NCBI GenBank assembly: GCA_018364155.1
Contig: JAGZMM010000002.1
Location: forward strand, 62,001-126,000
DNA: 64,000 bases
Direction of reading: 5' to 3'
Source: Clostridiales bacterium
Lineage (GTDB): Bacteria; Bacillota; Clostridia; Oscillospirales; Acutalibacteraceae
The translations under genes and the position numbers were made by a program. Numbering within the stretch: the stretch's first letter is position 1; the number at the start of each line of letters is the position of its first letter. The notes under the pieces were generated by a model. It saw only the letters and a program-made list of their open reading frames with translations, was not told where the DNA came from and did not search any database. Below are positions 32,562-40,887 of this stretch, piece after piece.

Positions 32562-32813
32562 TTATCTCTGCTTTTTGGTCCAGAGATACAGAAAAAACAA
32601 TACAAAAAGAACGAGCACAAAACAAGCCAGCAAAAAGCCGCCCCAAAAGAAACTGGCGGAAGAAAACAATTCCCAGTCCCACAGATAGAATATAGCCGCT
32701 GTCAAAAGGACAAGACAGGCCATTGCTGCCAGAATAGAACAAAACGGCAAGACTTTACTGAAATTCTGATTCTTTTTTTCGCTTTTGTTGTCCTGCGCCC
32801 TTTTTGTATACAT
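32562..32813 (-). CDS. Small two-pass membrane protein, unknown
   Basis: This 83-residue frame has a basic start (MYTKRAQDNKSEKKNQ), two hydrophobic segments (about residues 22-44 and 53-77) and a basic end (WTKKQR). No family is recognised. The ribosome binding site is weak (AGGCACC), but a TTGACT-17-TAAAAT promoter lies upstream and the arrangement mirrors that of the gene at 31665-32108: a small membrane protein divergent from an XRE regulator. Confidence 0.55.
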   Translation of the reverse strand: MYTKRAQDNKSEKKNQNFSKVLPFCSILAAMACLVLLTAAIFYLWDWELFSSASFFWGGFLLACFVLVLFVLFFLYLWTKKQR

Positions 32814-32867
32814 TCGATGGTGCCTGCCATTCCCATCCGATTTTTCTGAGCTACCAGAATGGTTTTT

Positions 32868-32896
32868 ATTTTACTGCACATTCTAAAATAAGTCAA
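32868..32896 (-). promoter_or_regulatory. Divergent promoter of small membrane protein gene
   Basis: TTGACT (32891-32896) and TAAAAT (32868-32873) on the minus strand are 17 nt apart. Confidence 0.6.
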
Positions 32897-32981
32897 CTAT
32901 ATTTAGTAATAAGATATGCCAATGGTTGACTTTGTATGAGTACACTTATTGTGTAAGGCAGGTGTAACGGATGGTTGACTT
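32891..32981 (+). repeat. GTTGACT boxes around divergent XRE promoter
   Basis: AGTCAAC (32891-32897) and GTTGACT (32925-32931) form an inverted pair that coincides with the two divergent -35 boxes. ATGGTTGACTT occurs at 32923-32932 in part and again at the start codon of the regulator (32971-32981). The repeats may be operator half-sites. Confidence 0.4.
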
Positions 32982-33258
32982 AGGGGATCGACTCAAAACA
33001 CTTAGAACAGGTAAGCACATGACCCAGCGACAGCTAGCACAGTTGATTGGCGTAACAAAATCCATGGTCAGCGCCTACGAAACCGGAATACGATACCCGT
33101 CCTATGACATACTCATCCGGCTGGCAAGCGTGTTTGGCGTATCGACGGATTATTTGCTGGGGCTGGAGAACTGCCGCCGCCTCAATGCAGAGGGGCTGAC
33201 GGAACGGCAGATTCAGGTTATCAATGAACTGATCAGCGAATTAAGGAACCCGGAATAA
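32971..33258 (+). CDS. XRE-family HTH transcriptional regulator
   Basis: This 95-residue protein has a canonical Cro/CI HTH (RLKTLRTGKHMTQRQLAQLI, GVTKSMVSAYETGIRYPSYD, LIRLASVFGVSTDYLLGLE) and a short C-terminal helix (LTERQIQVINELISELR). It resembles the SinR/ImmR-like small repressors. AGGTG precedes the ATG. It is divergent from the small membrane protein at 32562-32813, the second such pair in 1.6 kb. Confidence 0.9.
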   Translation: MVDLGDRLKTLRTGKHMTQRQLAQLIGVTKSMVSAYETGIRYPSYDILIRLASVFGVSTDYLLGLENCRRLNAEGLTERQIQVINELISELRNPE

Positions 33259-33298
33259 GAAAAGCGCCGTGTGCAATTCTTTGCACACGGCGCTTTTC
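33259..33298 (+). terminator. Bidirectional terminator
   Basis: An 18-bp perfect stem (33259-33276 with 33281-33298, GAAAAGCGCCGTGTGCAA) directly abuts the stop of the regulator and faces the DUF4190 gene. Confidence 0.92.
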
Positions 33299-33313
33299 GT
33301 TGTGTTGAAAGCG

Positions 33314-33970
33314 TTACCGCGGGAAAATCATCATAAGGTCACGGTAATAGTAATAATAGAGGTCGTCCAAATCGCCGCTCTCTATCGCATAGATAATCTG
33401 AGCCAGGGACCCGTCTGCAATCAGCATAATCAGAGCCACCACCGCCAAGGCAACACCAATGATGTTGAGCACCAGGCCGGCAACCGCCATCCCGCCTTTA
33501 TTGCCCTTCGAAAAGCAGATGATGGCGAGAATCAGGCCGATGACGCCGGGCAAGATGCCGAAGAAACCGGCGCAGCAGCAAACGATGGATAGAATACCAA
33601 GCACCAAGGACGCGATTGCCATACCGTTGGCAGGCTTCGGCTGGGGCACGGTATAAACCGGCTGCTGGGGATAAGGATTGTTTGCATTGCCGTAGGAATT
33701 GGTCTGCTGAGGCGCCTGATAAGGAGGCGGGTAAGCAGAAGGCGGGGGAGTGGTCGGATCACTGGGTGCCTGGTAAGGAGGCGGATAAGCGGAAGGCGGA
33801 GGGGTGGGCTGACTTACAGGCGCCTGATAGGGAGCACCGGGCTCCTGGTAAGCGTTTGTGCCTTCGTTTTGCGAAGAAGCCTGCGGTGCAGGATTGGCGG
33901 ACGGCTCTGTGGGCACAACAGGCTGAGTATTGTCTATGCCCTCGTTTGGATTGAAAGGATCGTTACTCAT
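33314..33970 (-). CDS. DUF4190-type membrane protein with proline-rich repeats
   Basis: This 218-residue protein has a long Pro/Tyr/Gln-rich cytoplasmic N-terminus (about residues 1-110) with two near-identical copies of PPPSAYPPPYQAP, then GMAIASLVLGILSIVCCCAG, a second membrane segment and a third, as in DUF4190 proteins. It ends with an acidic, tyrosine-rich tail (DLDDLYYYYYRDL). Such proteins are common in Gram-positives and have no proven role. AGGAGG lies 7 nt before the ATG at 33970. Confidence 0.85.
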   Translation of the reverse strand: MSNDPFNPNEGIDNTQPVVPTEPSANPAPQASSQNEGTNAYQEPGAPYQAPVSQPTPPPSAYPPPYQAPSDPTTPPPSAYPPPYQAPQQTNSYGNANNPYPQQPVYTVPQPKPANGMAIASLVLGILSIVCCCAGFFGILPGVIGLILAIICFSKGNKGGMAVAGLVLNIIGVALAVVALIMLIADGSLAQIIYAIESGDLDDLYYYYYRDLMMIFPR

Positions 33971-34003
33971 AAAGCGACCTCCTGATTTCATTTGTATAGA
34001 TTT

Positions 34004-34032
34004 ATGATAGCAAGTTTCCGCTTGTTTTGCAA
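34004..34032 (-). promoter_or_regulatory. Promoter of DUF4190 gene
   Basis: TTGCAA (34027-34032) and TATCAT (34004-34009) on the minus strand are 17 nt apart, 34 nt upstream of the start. Confidence 0.6.
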
Positions 34033-34182
34033 GGTCTAGAAAAATTTTTTCCGCACGGTTCTCTTACAAAATAGAGGGTGGAGAAAGGGTTCTTTTATGG
34101 ATACGCGGGCGGCTAGAAGTTTATGCAGCTTTGCGGCGAACATCAGAATGGAATTAGCCTGGTACCTGTCCGGGAAGCGTTT

Positions 34183-34190
34183 CATATACT
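34183..34190 (+). promoter_or_regulatory. Possible sigma E-type -10 of cotJ operon
   Basis: CATATACT resembles the mother-cell sigma E -10 box (CATAcanT), 46 nt before cotJA. A convincing -35 is not visible. Confidence 0.3.
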
Positions 34191-34235
34191 GCTATCGGAT
34201 ATGCAGCGTATCCAGTAAGCGAAAGGAGCATTGAC

Positions 34236-34433
34236 ATGAACAAAGATTTTGATTTGTTTGCTGACTATACCTGCGCACAAACCAAATTCCCTGCCCAGAC
34301 GCCGGTTGCCATGGCATATGTGCCGCTTCAGTTTCTGGAATCGATTTATGAGCCGGAACAGGGGTTTCACGCGGGAACCATATTCCCCGAATTGGATAAG
34401 CCGTTTTTAGGCGGAAAGAGAGGGTGCATTTAA
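34236..34433 (+). CDS. cotJA: Spore coat-associated protein CotJA
   Basis: This 65-residue protein matches CotJA by its short length, the PVAMAYVPLQFLESIYEPEQG segment and the ending in G-C. It is a coat-associated protein made in the mother cell. GAAAGGAG precedes the ATG. Its stop overlaps the cotJB start by one base (TAATG). Confidence 0.9.
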   Translation: MNKDFDLFADYTCAQTKFPAQTPVAMAYVPLQFLESIYEPEQGFHAGTIFPELDKPFLGGKRGCI

Positions 34434-34717
34434 TGGAGTCGACCAACGAACGCGAGGCCATGCTTCGCAGGCTGTCCGCCCTTTCCTTTGCCATGTGGGA
34501 ACTGCACATTTTCCTGGATACCCACAACTGCGACAAGGAAGCCATGCGTAAGCTGGAAGCGTACGACATCAAGTATAAGGCGCTGCTCAAGGAATACGAG
34601 AGCAAGTTCGGCCCGCTGATTTTGAATATCAGTGACGCCAACAACAATACCGACTGCAACAACCGCTGGGCCTGGACCCAGGGCCCATGGCCGTGGGAAG
34701 ATGGAAAGGAGTGCTAG
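34433..34717 (+). CDS. cotJB: Spore coat protein CotJB
   Basis: This 94-residue protein has the CotJB pattern: LRRLSALSFAMWELHIFLDTH, then YKALLKEYESKFGPL, and a tryptophan-rich end (WAWTQGPWPW). The ATG at 34433 overlaps the cotJA stop; the three-codon longer frame lacks support. Translational coupling with cotJA is likely. Confidence 0.92.
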   Translation: MESTNEREAMLRRLSALSFAMWELHIFLDTHNCDKEAMRKLEAYDIKYKALLKEYESKFGPLILNISDANNNTDCNNRWAWTQGPWPWEDGKEC

Positions 34718-34721
34718 CTGA

Positions 34722-35333
34722 ATGTGGAGTTATGAGAAAAAACTGCAATACCCGGTAAAAATCGCAAACCCCAATCCCGCCCTTGCAAAAATTATCATCA
34801 CCCAGTACGGCGGCCCGGACGGCGAGTTGAGCGCATCCCTTCGCTATCTGAGCCAGCGCTATACCATGCCCTATCCGGAGCTCAAAGGCCTGCTGACCGA
34901 TATCGGCACCGAGGAACTGGCGCATTTTGAAATGATCGCCGCCATCGTCTATCAGCTGACCAAGAACCTGACGCCGGAAGAAATCAAGAAGAGCGGCTTC
35001 GACACCTATTTTGTGGACCACACCACCGGCATCTATCCGGTTGCCGCCAGTGGTGCGCCGTTTACGTCTGCGTATTTTCAGGTCAAGGGCGATACCATTA
35101 CCGACCTGCACGAGGACCTGGCTGCCGAACAAAAGGCGCGCACCACCTATGACAACATCCTTCGTATGTGCGACGATCCCGATGTGCGCGACCCCATCAA
35201 GTTCCTCCGGCAGCGCGAAGTGGTTCATTACCAGCGGTTCGGCGAAGGGCTGCGCCTGGCAACCGATAAGCTGGATTATAAGAACTTCTACGCTTTTAAC
35301 CCGGAATTTGACTGCAAAAAGCCCTGCAAATAA
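34722..35333 (+). CDS. cotJC: Spore coat manganese catalase CotJC
   Basis: This 203-residue protein belongs to the manganese catalase family. The dinuclear Mn ligands are visible in the ferritin-like helices: Glu and His of GTEELAHFEMI, Glu of LAAEQKART and the REVVHYQRF helix. It starts with MWSYEKKLQYPV and ends KPCK as in CotJC. It follows cotJB by 4 nt and closes the cotJABC operon of the inner spore coat. Confidence 0.94.
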   Translation: MWSYEKKLQYPVKIANPNPALAKIIITQYGGPDGELSASLRYLSQRYTMPYPELKGLLTDIGTEELAHFEMIAAIVYQLTKNLTPEEIKKSGFDTYFVDHTTGIYPVAASGAPFTSAYFQVKGDTITDLHEDLAAEQKARTTYDNILRMCDDPDVRDPIKFLRQREVVHYQRFGEGLRLATDKLDYKNFYAFNPEFDCKKPCK

Positions 35334-35351
35334 AAAGGAAATCCCATCCAT

Positions 35352-35384
35352 AGAAAAAGGGACGGGGGAAAACTCCCGTCCCTT
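35352..35384 (-). terminator. Terminator of the ruvC-to-DUF5711 run
   Basis: A stem of about 12 bp with one G-U (35357-35368 with 35373-35384, AAGGGACGGG) runs into TTTTTC on the minus strand, 56 nt after the DUF5711 stop. Confidence 0.8.
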
Positions 35385-35386
35385 GA

Positions 35387-35405
35387 TGGGGAATCCCCCA
35401 TTTTT
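35387..35405 (+). terminator. Terminator after cotJC
   Basis: TGGGG / CCCCA with a 4-nt loop followed by T5, reading with cotJC; short stem. Confidence 0.55.
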
Positions 35406-35440
35406 GTGCACATTTGCGTCCAGTTCTCTCCCCCCATCTA

Positions 35441-36670
35441 CTACGAAAGGGGATAAGAGGCAACCGTGCGGCCTTCCAGTACATAAGCCGTTTTCTCTCT
35501 GAGGGCCACCTGGGAACCGCTGGCGGAAACCTGTGCCGATGCCACCGCAGCGCCGTCGGCGGAATACGCGGTGACTGCGCTGGATGCAAGCACCGCCGTC
35601 AGCCCCCCGCTGCACGACAAGGCCCGCACTTCCCCTGCCGCAACGCTTGCGGTCTGGGAGAGAGCGGCGTCCAAGAAGGTTACGCTGCATTCCCGCCGGT
35701 CCTCATAAGGAGAGAGGGCGACGGCGAGCCGGCCGTTTTCCTCCAGGTCCCAGGCGGCTAAGTACGCGTCGCCATAAGAGAATTCCTGCATGTCGCTGCC
35801 GTCCGGTTTGACGCTGACAATCCGGTCGTCCCCAATGCCGATGACCCGGCCGCCGCAGTAGCGTACCGCGAAAAAGAGGGTGTCGTTGAAGTTGAGATAG
35901 GTGGGCGTATCGCTTGCAAAGTCCAGAAGAGTTAAGCTGGAACCGAGTCCCCCGTCCTTAGCGAAAACAGTGGCTGCCGCTGCACTTTTGCCGTCGGGCG
36001 CAGCGGCTACGTCCACCACCATGTTGGACGCGGAGGACCATTTGAACCGGACCGTTTTCAGGTCGCTGCCCAGTACCGTTAGCTCGGATACATATCCACC
36101 CGTTCCCTCCGTCACCAGCACCAAATCGCCGCTTTGGCTGATGTCCGCGGCCAGGAGGTTATACTCGGTCTTGCCGGTTATCACCGTGCGTTTGCGGTTT
36201 TCCACCCGGTAGCCGGTAGAGCCCCGGTCATATAGCAGCGCCCGGGTATCGGTTTTGCGCAGCACAGGTGTCTGAAACTTGTGCTGGCGGGAGTAGATTT
36301 CCTTGGCTGTGTCGTTAAAAAGCTGGAGGGAGGAATCGGACAACAGCGCCACGTCCGGGCCGATGACGGCAAGGTCGGATACCTCGCTGCCCGCCGCCGT
36401 TACAGGAAAGCCGTCTCCCGTTCCATAGTTGCCGAAGGCCTGGTCGAACCATTCCTCGATGCGCACCCCGGAAAACAAGTCCCGGTTGGCAACGCCCCAT
36501 ACCGCCGTGCCGGCTACCAGCACCAGCACGCACAGCCAAAGGAACAGCTTCAGACCCCGGCGCCGTTTGGGCCGCTCTTTTACCAGCTTGAGCTTGGGCT
36601 CTTCCTCTTTGGGCGTATCCTGCGCCGGTTCGTCCGGACGGCGCAACCGTCCGCTTTTGTGGCGGAACAT
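35441..36670 (-). CDS. DUF5711 family membrane-anchored beta-propeller-like protein
   Basis: This 409-residue protein has a basic cytoplasmic N-terminus with KRRRGLK, one membrane segment (about residues 41-61), and an extracellular domain built of repeated strands with D-G and S-G turns (SDLAVIGPDVALLSDSSLQLF, NLLAADISQSGDLVLVTEGT, DVAAAPDGKSAAAATVF), like a seven-bladed propeller. It matches the DUF5711 pattern; function is unknown. It follows truA by 13 nt with GGAGG before the ATG and ends the ten-gene minus-strand run. Confidence 0.8.
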   Translation of the reverse strand: MFRHKSGRLRRPDEPAQDTPKEEEPKLKLVKERPKRRRGLKLFLWLCVLVLVAGTAVWGVANRDLFSGVRIEEWFDQAFGNYGTGDGFPVTAAGSEVSDLAVIGPDVALLSDSSLQLFNDTAKEIYSRQHKFQTPVLRKTDTRALLYDRGSTGYRVENRKRTVITGKTEYNLLAADISQSGDLVLVTEGTGGYVSELTVLGSDLKTVRFKWSSASNMVVDVAAAPDGKSAAAATVFAKDGGLGSSLTLLDFASDTPTYLNFNDTLFFAVRYCGGRVIGIGDDRIVSVKPDGSDMQEFSYGDAYLAAWDLEENGRLAVALSPYEDRRECSVTFLDAALSQTASVAAGEVRALSCSGGLTAVLASSAVTAYSADGAAVASAQVSASGSQVALREKTAYVLEGRTVASYPLS

Positions 36671-36683
36671 GGCCCGTCACCTC

Positions 36684-37442
36684 CTATTCTTCGATGAAGT
36701 CCCGTTCGTCATAGAAAACCTGCTTTAAAATCAGCCCGCAGGCGGGCGCCGTCGGCCCTGCCGCCGTGCGCAGGCCGCTTTCGAGGCTGGCCTTGATAGA
36801 GGCCTTGGACCGTTTTCCCTGGGCCACCTCCAGCAAGGTACCCACCATAATCCGCACCATATTGTAAAGAAATCCGTCCCCTTCCACCGAGAAGGTGATG
36901 AGATCTCCATCCCGCTCCACCTTTGCCGCCCAAACGGTGCGTACCGTGTCCTCCACGTCGCTTTTGGACGAGCAGAAAGCGGCAAAGTCATGCCGGCCCA
37001 CAAACGCCTGGGCCGCCTCATGCAAAAGCTGCGCGTCCAAAGGATGCCGGTAATGAAGGGCCCGGTCCTGCCAGAAAGGGTTGCGGACCGGGGCGTTATA
37101 CATCCGGTAACAGTACCGCTTTCCCTTGCAGGAATACCGGGCGTGAAAGGAAAGAGGAACCTCCCGGCAGCCGTATACGGCAATGTCAAAAGGCAGGCGT
37201 ACGTTGAGGGCTGGGATGATGCGCTCGCAGGGAATCCGGCTGTCTGTCTGAAAGCTGACACAGAACATGTCCGCATGGACGCCCGCATCCGTGCGGCTGC
37301 ATCCCTTTACGTCCGGACGGGTGCCCAGAAGCCCTTCCATGGCGTTTTGCAGCACCGCCTGCACCGACTGGGCGTTTTGCTGGACCTGCCAGCCATGGTA
37401 CCGGCTGCCGTCATAGCGCAGGGTCAAAAGTATGTTTCGCAT
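36684..37442 (-). CDS. truA: tRNA pseudouridine(38-40) synthase
   Basis: This 252-residue protein modifies U38-U40 of tRNA anticodon arms. The catalytic aspartate is in CSRTDAGVHA; other TruA blocks are LRYDGSRYHGWQVQ, RYSCKGKRYCYRM, GRHDFAAFCSS and GDGFLYNMVRIMVGTLLEVAQGKR. It is 15 nt after ecfT. Placement of truA beside ecfA-ecfT is common in Bacillota. Confidence 0.96.
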   Translation of the reverse strand: MRNILLTLRYDGSRYHGWQVQQNAQSVQAVLQNAMEGLLGTRPDVKGCSRTDAGVHADMFCVSFQTDSRIPCERIIPALNVRLPFDIAVYGCREVPLSFHARYSCKGKRYCYRMYNAPVRNPFWQDRALHYRHPLDAQLLHEAAQAFVGRHDFAAFCSSKSDVEDTVRTVWAAKVERDGDLITFSVEGDGFLYNMVRIMVGTLLEVAQGKRSKASIKASLESGLRTAAGPTAPACGLILKQVFYDERDFIEE

Positions 37443-37457
37443 CCCGATTCCCTTTCC

Positions 37458-38273
37458 TTAGTAAACCTTCGGCAGCAGGATGGAGGCGGCGATGATGCCG
37501 CCGAAAACCAAAATAGTCACCCCAAAGGCCCAATAATCCCCCGCGTGCATCTGCAGTTTCTTCATCCGGGTACGCCCTTCTCCGCCATGGTAGCACCGGC
37601 ATTCCATGGCGGTAGCCAGGTCAAAAGCCCGGCGGAAGGAGGAGACAAAAAGGGGAATGAGAATGGGGACCAGCGCCTTCACCCGCTTTAGCAGCCCGCC
37701 CGATTCCAAATCCGCCCCTCTGGCCTTCTGGGCCGACATGATCTTGTCCGTCTCCTCAATGAGGGTGGGAATAAAGCGCAGGGCAATGGTCATCATCAAA
37801 GCAAACTCGTGAACCGGCAGCTTGAAAATTTTCAGCGGGGACAAAAGCCGCTCCAGCCCATCGGTCAGGTCGGTGGGGGAGGTGGTGTAGGTAAGCAAAG
37901 AGCTTCCCATAACTACCAGTATAATACGCACTGCCATAAACAACGCGGTGAATACTCCTCGGTCATAAATGTGGATAAATCCCCATTCGAACAGGAGAAC
38001 CTCGCCTTGGATATAGAAGATGTTTAAAATCGCCGTAAAGGCGATGACAAACCAGATCGGCCGGATGGAACGCAAAATCATCTTCACGGGAACCCTGGAC
38101 AACGCCGTGACTAAAATGAGAAAAGCGGCGGCCAGCCCTAGGCAGAAGAAGTTGTTGCCGATGAAGACCATGACGATGTACGCCACCACTAGGACCAGCT
38201 TCGTGCGGGGGTCTAAAGCGTGGATGGGCGATTTGGCCGGAAAGAACTGGCCGAAGGTAATGTCCCGAATCAT
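37458..38273 (-). CDS. ecfT: Energy-coupling factor transporter transmembrane subunit
   Basis: This 271-residue protein is the shared T component of group II ECF transporters. It has about five to six hydrophobic segments and the two coupling-helix motifs, QKARGADLE and the C-terminal ECRCYHGGEGRTR (usually A-R-C/G-Y), which contact the two ATPases. The ATG overlaps the ecfA2 stop (ATGA). Substrate-binding S components are encoded elsewhere. Confidence 0.95.
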   Translation of the reverse strand: MIRDITFGQFFPAKSPIHALDPRTKLVLVVAYIVMVFIGNNFFCLGLAAAFLILVTALSRVPVKMILRSIRPIWFVIAFTAILNIFYIQGEVLLFEWGFIHIYDRGVFTALFMAVRIILVVMGSSLLTYTTSPTDLTDGLERLLSPLKIFKLPVHEFALMMTIALRFIPTLIEETDKIMSAQKARGADLESGGLLKRVKALVPILIPLFVSSFRRAFDLATAMECRCYHGGEGRTRMKKLQMHAGDYWAFGVTILVFGGIIAASILLPKVY

Positions 38274-39142
38274 GTAGCTGCCCCTCCCTTCGCCTTAGAA
38301 AGAAGCCGCAGAATCTCGTCGCGCCCCTGCCGGGCGGTATAGACGCAGGTGTTCACATCGTAGCCCCGGGCCTTGAGCCCGAGGAAAATCCGGGTGACCT
38401 GGGGGATATTCAGCCCCATCCCGGCAAGCTCGGATGCCCGTGTGAACACTTCGTCCACCGTGCCGTACATGGCGCATTTCGATTCGTTCATCACCAGCAC
38501 CTTGGAGGAAACCCGGGCCACGTCCTCCATGGAGTGGGACACCAGCAGCACCGTGGAGCCCCGCTCCTTCTGGTACTCGCGGATCTGCCCTAAAATCACG
38601 TCCCGACCTTTGGGATCCAGGCCGGCGGTGGGCTCGTCGAGAATCAGCACCTTCGGCTCCATGGCCAGCACCCCTGCGATGGCCGCCCGGCGCTTTTCCC
38701 CGCCGGACAGGTCGAAAGGGGACTTCTCTAAAAGCTCCGGCTTTAAGGAGACGAACTGAGCCGCGCTTTTGACCCGGCTGTTCACCTCGTCTTCACTAAG
38801 GCCCATGTTCTGCGGGCCGAAGGCAATGTCCTTATACACCGTTTCCGCGAAAAGCTGGTATTCCGGGTACTGAAAGCAAAGCCCCACCTCAAAGCGTACC
38901 GACCGGATTTTTTTCGGCTCAGCCCAAATGTCCCGCCCGTCCACCAGTACGGTGCCGGAGGTGGGCTTAATCAGCCCGTTTAGATGCTGCACCAGGGTGG
39001 ACTTGCCCGAACCCGTGTGCCCAATGACGCCCACGAATTCCCCCTCGTCGATGGCGATGGAAACCGAATCCACCGCCCTTTTCTCAAATGGGGTCCCCTG
39101 GCCGTAGACATAGCTTAATTCCTTGGTTTCGAGGATGGGCAT
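38270..39142 (-). CDS. ecfA2: Energy-coupling factor ATPase 2
   Basis: This 290-residue ABC ATPase has Walker A GHTGSGKSTL, Q-loop CFQYPEYQLF, signature LSGGEKRRAAIAG and Walker B VLILDEPTAGLD, and the C-terminal extension typical of ECF ATPases. The ATG at 39142 has GGAGG 7 nt upstream and lies inside the 3' end of ecfA1 (28-nt overlap), so the two ATPases are translated together. Confidence 0.95.
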   Translation of the reverse strand: MPILETKELSYVYGQGTPFEKRAVDSVSIAIDEGEFVGVIGHTGSGKSTLVQHLNGLIKPTSGTVLVDGRDIWAEPKKIRSVRFEVGLCFQYPEYQLFAETVYKDIAFGPQNMGLSEDEVNSRVKSAAQFVSLKPELLEKSPFDLSGGEKRRAAIAGVLAMEPKVLILDEPTAGLDPKGRDVILGQIREYQKERGSTVLLVSHSMEDVARVSSKVLVMNESKCAMYGTVDEVFTRASELAGMGLNIPQVTRIFLGLKARGYDVNTCVYTARQGRDEILRLLSKAKGGAAT

Positions 39143-39993
39143 CCGTTCACCTCCAGCAGATTTGACAGCACTTCGATGCACTCGTCGTCGGTGAGCACTC
39201 CCGCCGGCAGCCCCTTCACCCCGGCCTTTTGCAGCCGGTAGATGAGTCGGGTAGCCTGGGGTACGTCCAGCTCCACCGCCTTGAGCCGGGAAACCTGGGA
39301 GAAAACCTCCCTGGGCATACCAGACAGTAAAATCCGCCCGTCGTCCATCACCACCACCCGGTCAGCGTCCACCGTTTCGTCCATGTAGTGGGTGATGAGG
39401 ACAATGGTGATCCCCATTTCGCTGCACAGCCGGTGAATGGTGGAAATGACCTCCTCCCGGCCTCTGGGGTCGAGCATGGCGGTGGGCTCGTCCAAAACAA
39501 TGCAGGCGGGCTGCATGGCGATGATGCCCGCAATAGCAATGCGCTGCTTTTGTCCGCCGGACAGCTTGTGAGGCGCGTGGCGGCGGTACTCGTACATCCC
39601 TACTGCTTTCAAAGCCTCATCCACCCGCTTGCGGATTTCCTCAGGAGGCACTCCCATATTTTCCGGGCCGAAAGCCACATCCTCCTCGACGATGGTGGCC
39701 ACCAGCTGGTTATCAGGGTTTTGCAGCACCATTCCCACCGTCTGGCGGATGTCAAACCGCTTTTCCTCGTCAGCCGTATCCATCCCTGCCACAAAGCATT
39801 TTCCGCCCGAAGGCAGGAGCATGGCGTTAAAGTGCTTGGCAAGAGTGGACTTTCCCGACCCGTTGTGCCCCAGCACCGCCACAAACTCGCCCTTGCGGAT
39901 GGATAGGTCCACCCCGTTTAGCACCACCCGCGCCCCCTCCTCCTCGGAGGTGTATTCAAACCGCAGGTCTTCTGTTTCAATGATGTTTGTCAT
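39115..39993 (-). CDS. ecfA1: Energy-coupling factor ATPase 1
   Basis: This 292-residue ABC ATPase has Walker A GHNGSGKSTL, Q-loop VLQNPDNQLV, signature LSGGQKQRIAIAG and Walker B CIVLDEPTAMLD. With EcfA2 and EcfT it forms the energising module for vitamin and metal uptake. It follows the upstream methyltransferase gene by 27 nt. Confidence 0.95.
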   Translation of the reverse strand: MTNIIETEDLRFEYTSEEEGARVVLNGVDLSIRKGEFVAVLGHNGSGKSTLAKHFNAMLLPSGGKCFVAGMDTADEEKRFDIRQTVGMVLQNPDNQLVATIVEEDVAFGPENMGVPPEEIRKRVDEALKAVGMYEYRRHAPHKLSGGQKQRIAIAGIIAMQPACIVLDEPTAMLDPRGREEVISTIHRLCSEMGITIVLITHYMDETVDADRVVVMDDGRILLSGMPREVFSQVSRLKAVELDVPQATRLIYRLQKAGVKGLPAGVLTDDECIEVLSNLLEVNGCPSSKPRN

Positions 39994-40020
39994 CCTGTTC
40001 CCTCTTTGGACCTTCGCGTT

Positions 40021-40887
40021 TTATTTTCCGTGAAAAATGGCCGTCCCCCCGCAGGGAAGGACCAGGCCGTTCTGCTTGACCGGCAGGCCGATTTCATCCG
40101 AGCTGGTCCTTCCGCCGAACTGCGGCAGGAGCACGCTCGCCAACATATATTCCATCACCGACGGGGAAAGCCCCGTGGTGTAGGAGTTTAAAAGCAGAAA
40201 GAGCGGGCGTTCACTGAGCACCTTGGCGCACAGTTCGACAAGCGGGTATACCTGCTCCTCCAACTTCCAGATTTCGCCCCCAGGCCCCCGGCCGTAGGAG
40301 GGCGGATCCATCACAATGGCGTCGTACCGGTTCCCGCGCCGGATTTCCCGGTTTAAGAATTTGACACAGTCGTCCACCAGCCAGCGCACCGGCTTGTCCG
40401 AAAGCTTGGAAGCCGCCGCGTTTTCCCGGCCCCAGGCAACCATTCCTTTCGACGCGTCCACATGGCACACCGCCGCCCCCGCCGCCGCGCAGGCGAGGGT
40501 CGCCCCGCCGGTGTAGGCGAAGAGATTGAGCACCTTAATGGGACGCCCGGCTTTCTGGATGCGCTCGCGCATCCAGTCCCAGTTGACCGCCTGCTCAGGA
40601 AACAGCCCCGTGTGCTTAAAGCCCATGGGCTTGACCTGGAAGGTTAGCTCCCCGTAGCGGATGGGCCAGGAGGGAGGAAGAGGCCTTCGCTGCTCCCATT
40701 TGCCGCCGCCTGTGTTCGAGCGCAGGTAACGGGCGTGGGCCTGCTTCCAGCCGGGATGGGTTTTGGGGGTATCCCACAAAATCTGCGGGTCCGGGCGGAT
40801 GAGGAGCACCTCTCCCCACCGCTCCAGCCGCTCGCCGCCGGAAGCGTCCAGCAGCTCATAGTCCTTCCAATGTTGTGCTACCCTCAT
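40021..40887 (-). CDS. RlmI/RlmK-like class I SAM methyltransferase
   Basis: This 288-residue protein matches the Methyltrans_SAM (RlmK/RlmI) catalytic domain: FKHTGLFPEQAVNWDW, NLFAYTGGATLACAAAG (motif I), VCHVDASKGMVAWGREN, and VMDPPSYGRGPGGE with the D-P-P catalytic motif. RlmI/RlmK modify cytosines or guanines of 23S rRNA, but this shorter form lacks the N-terminal PUA domain, so the target base is uncertain. ATGA overlap couples it to glmM. Confidence 0.88.
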   Translation of the reverse strand: MRVAQHWKDYELLDASGGERLERWGEVLLIRPDPQILWDTPKTHPGWKQAHARYLRSNTGGGKWEQRRPLPPSWPIRYGELTFQVKPMGFKHTGLFPEQAVNWDWMRERIQKAGRPIKVLNLFAYTGGATLACAAAGAAVCHVDASKGMVAWGRENAAASKLSDKPVRWLVDDCVKFLNREIRRGNRYDAIVMDPPSYGRGPGGEIWKLEEQVYPLVELCAKVLSERPLFLLLNSYTTGLSPSVMEYMLASVLLPQFGGRTSSDEIGLPVKQNGLVLPCGGTAIFHGK

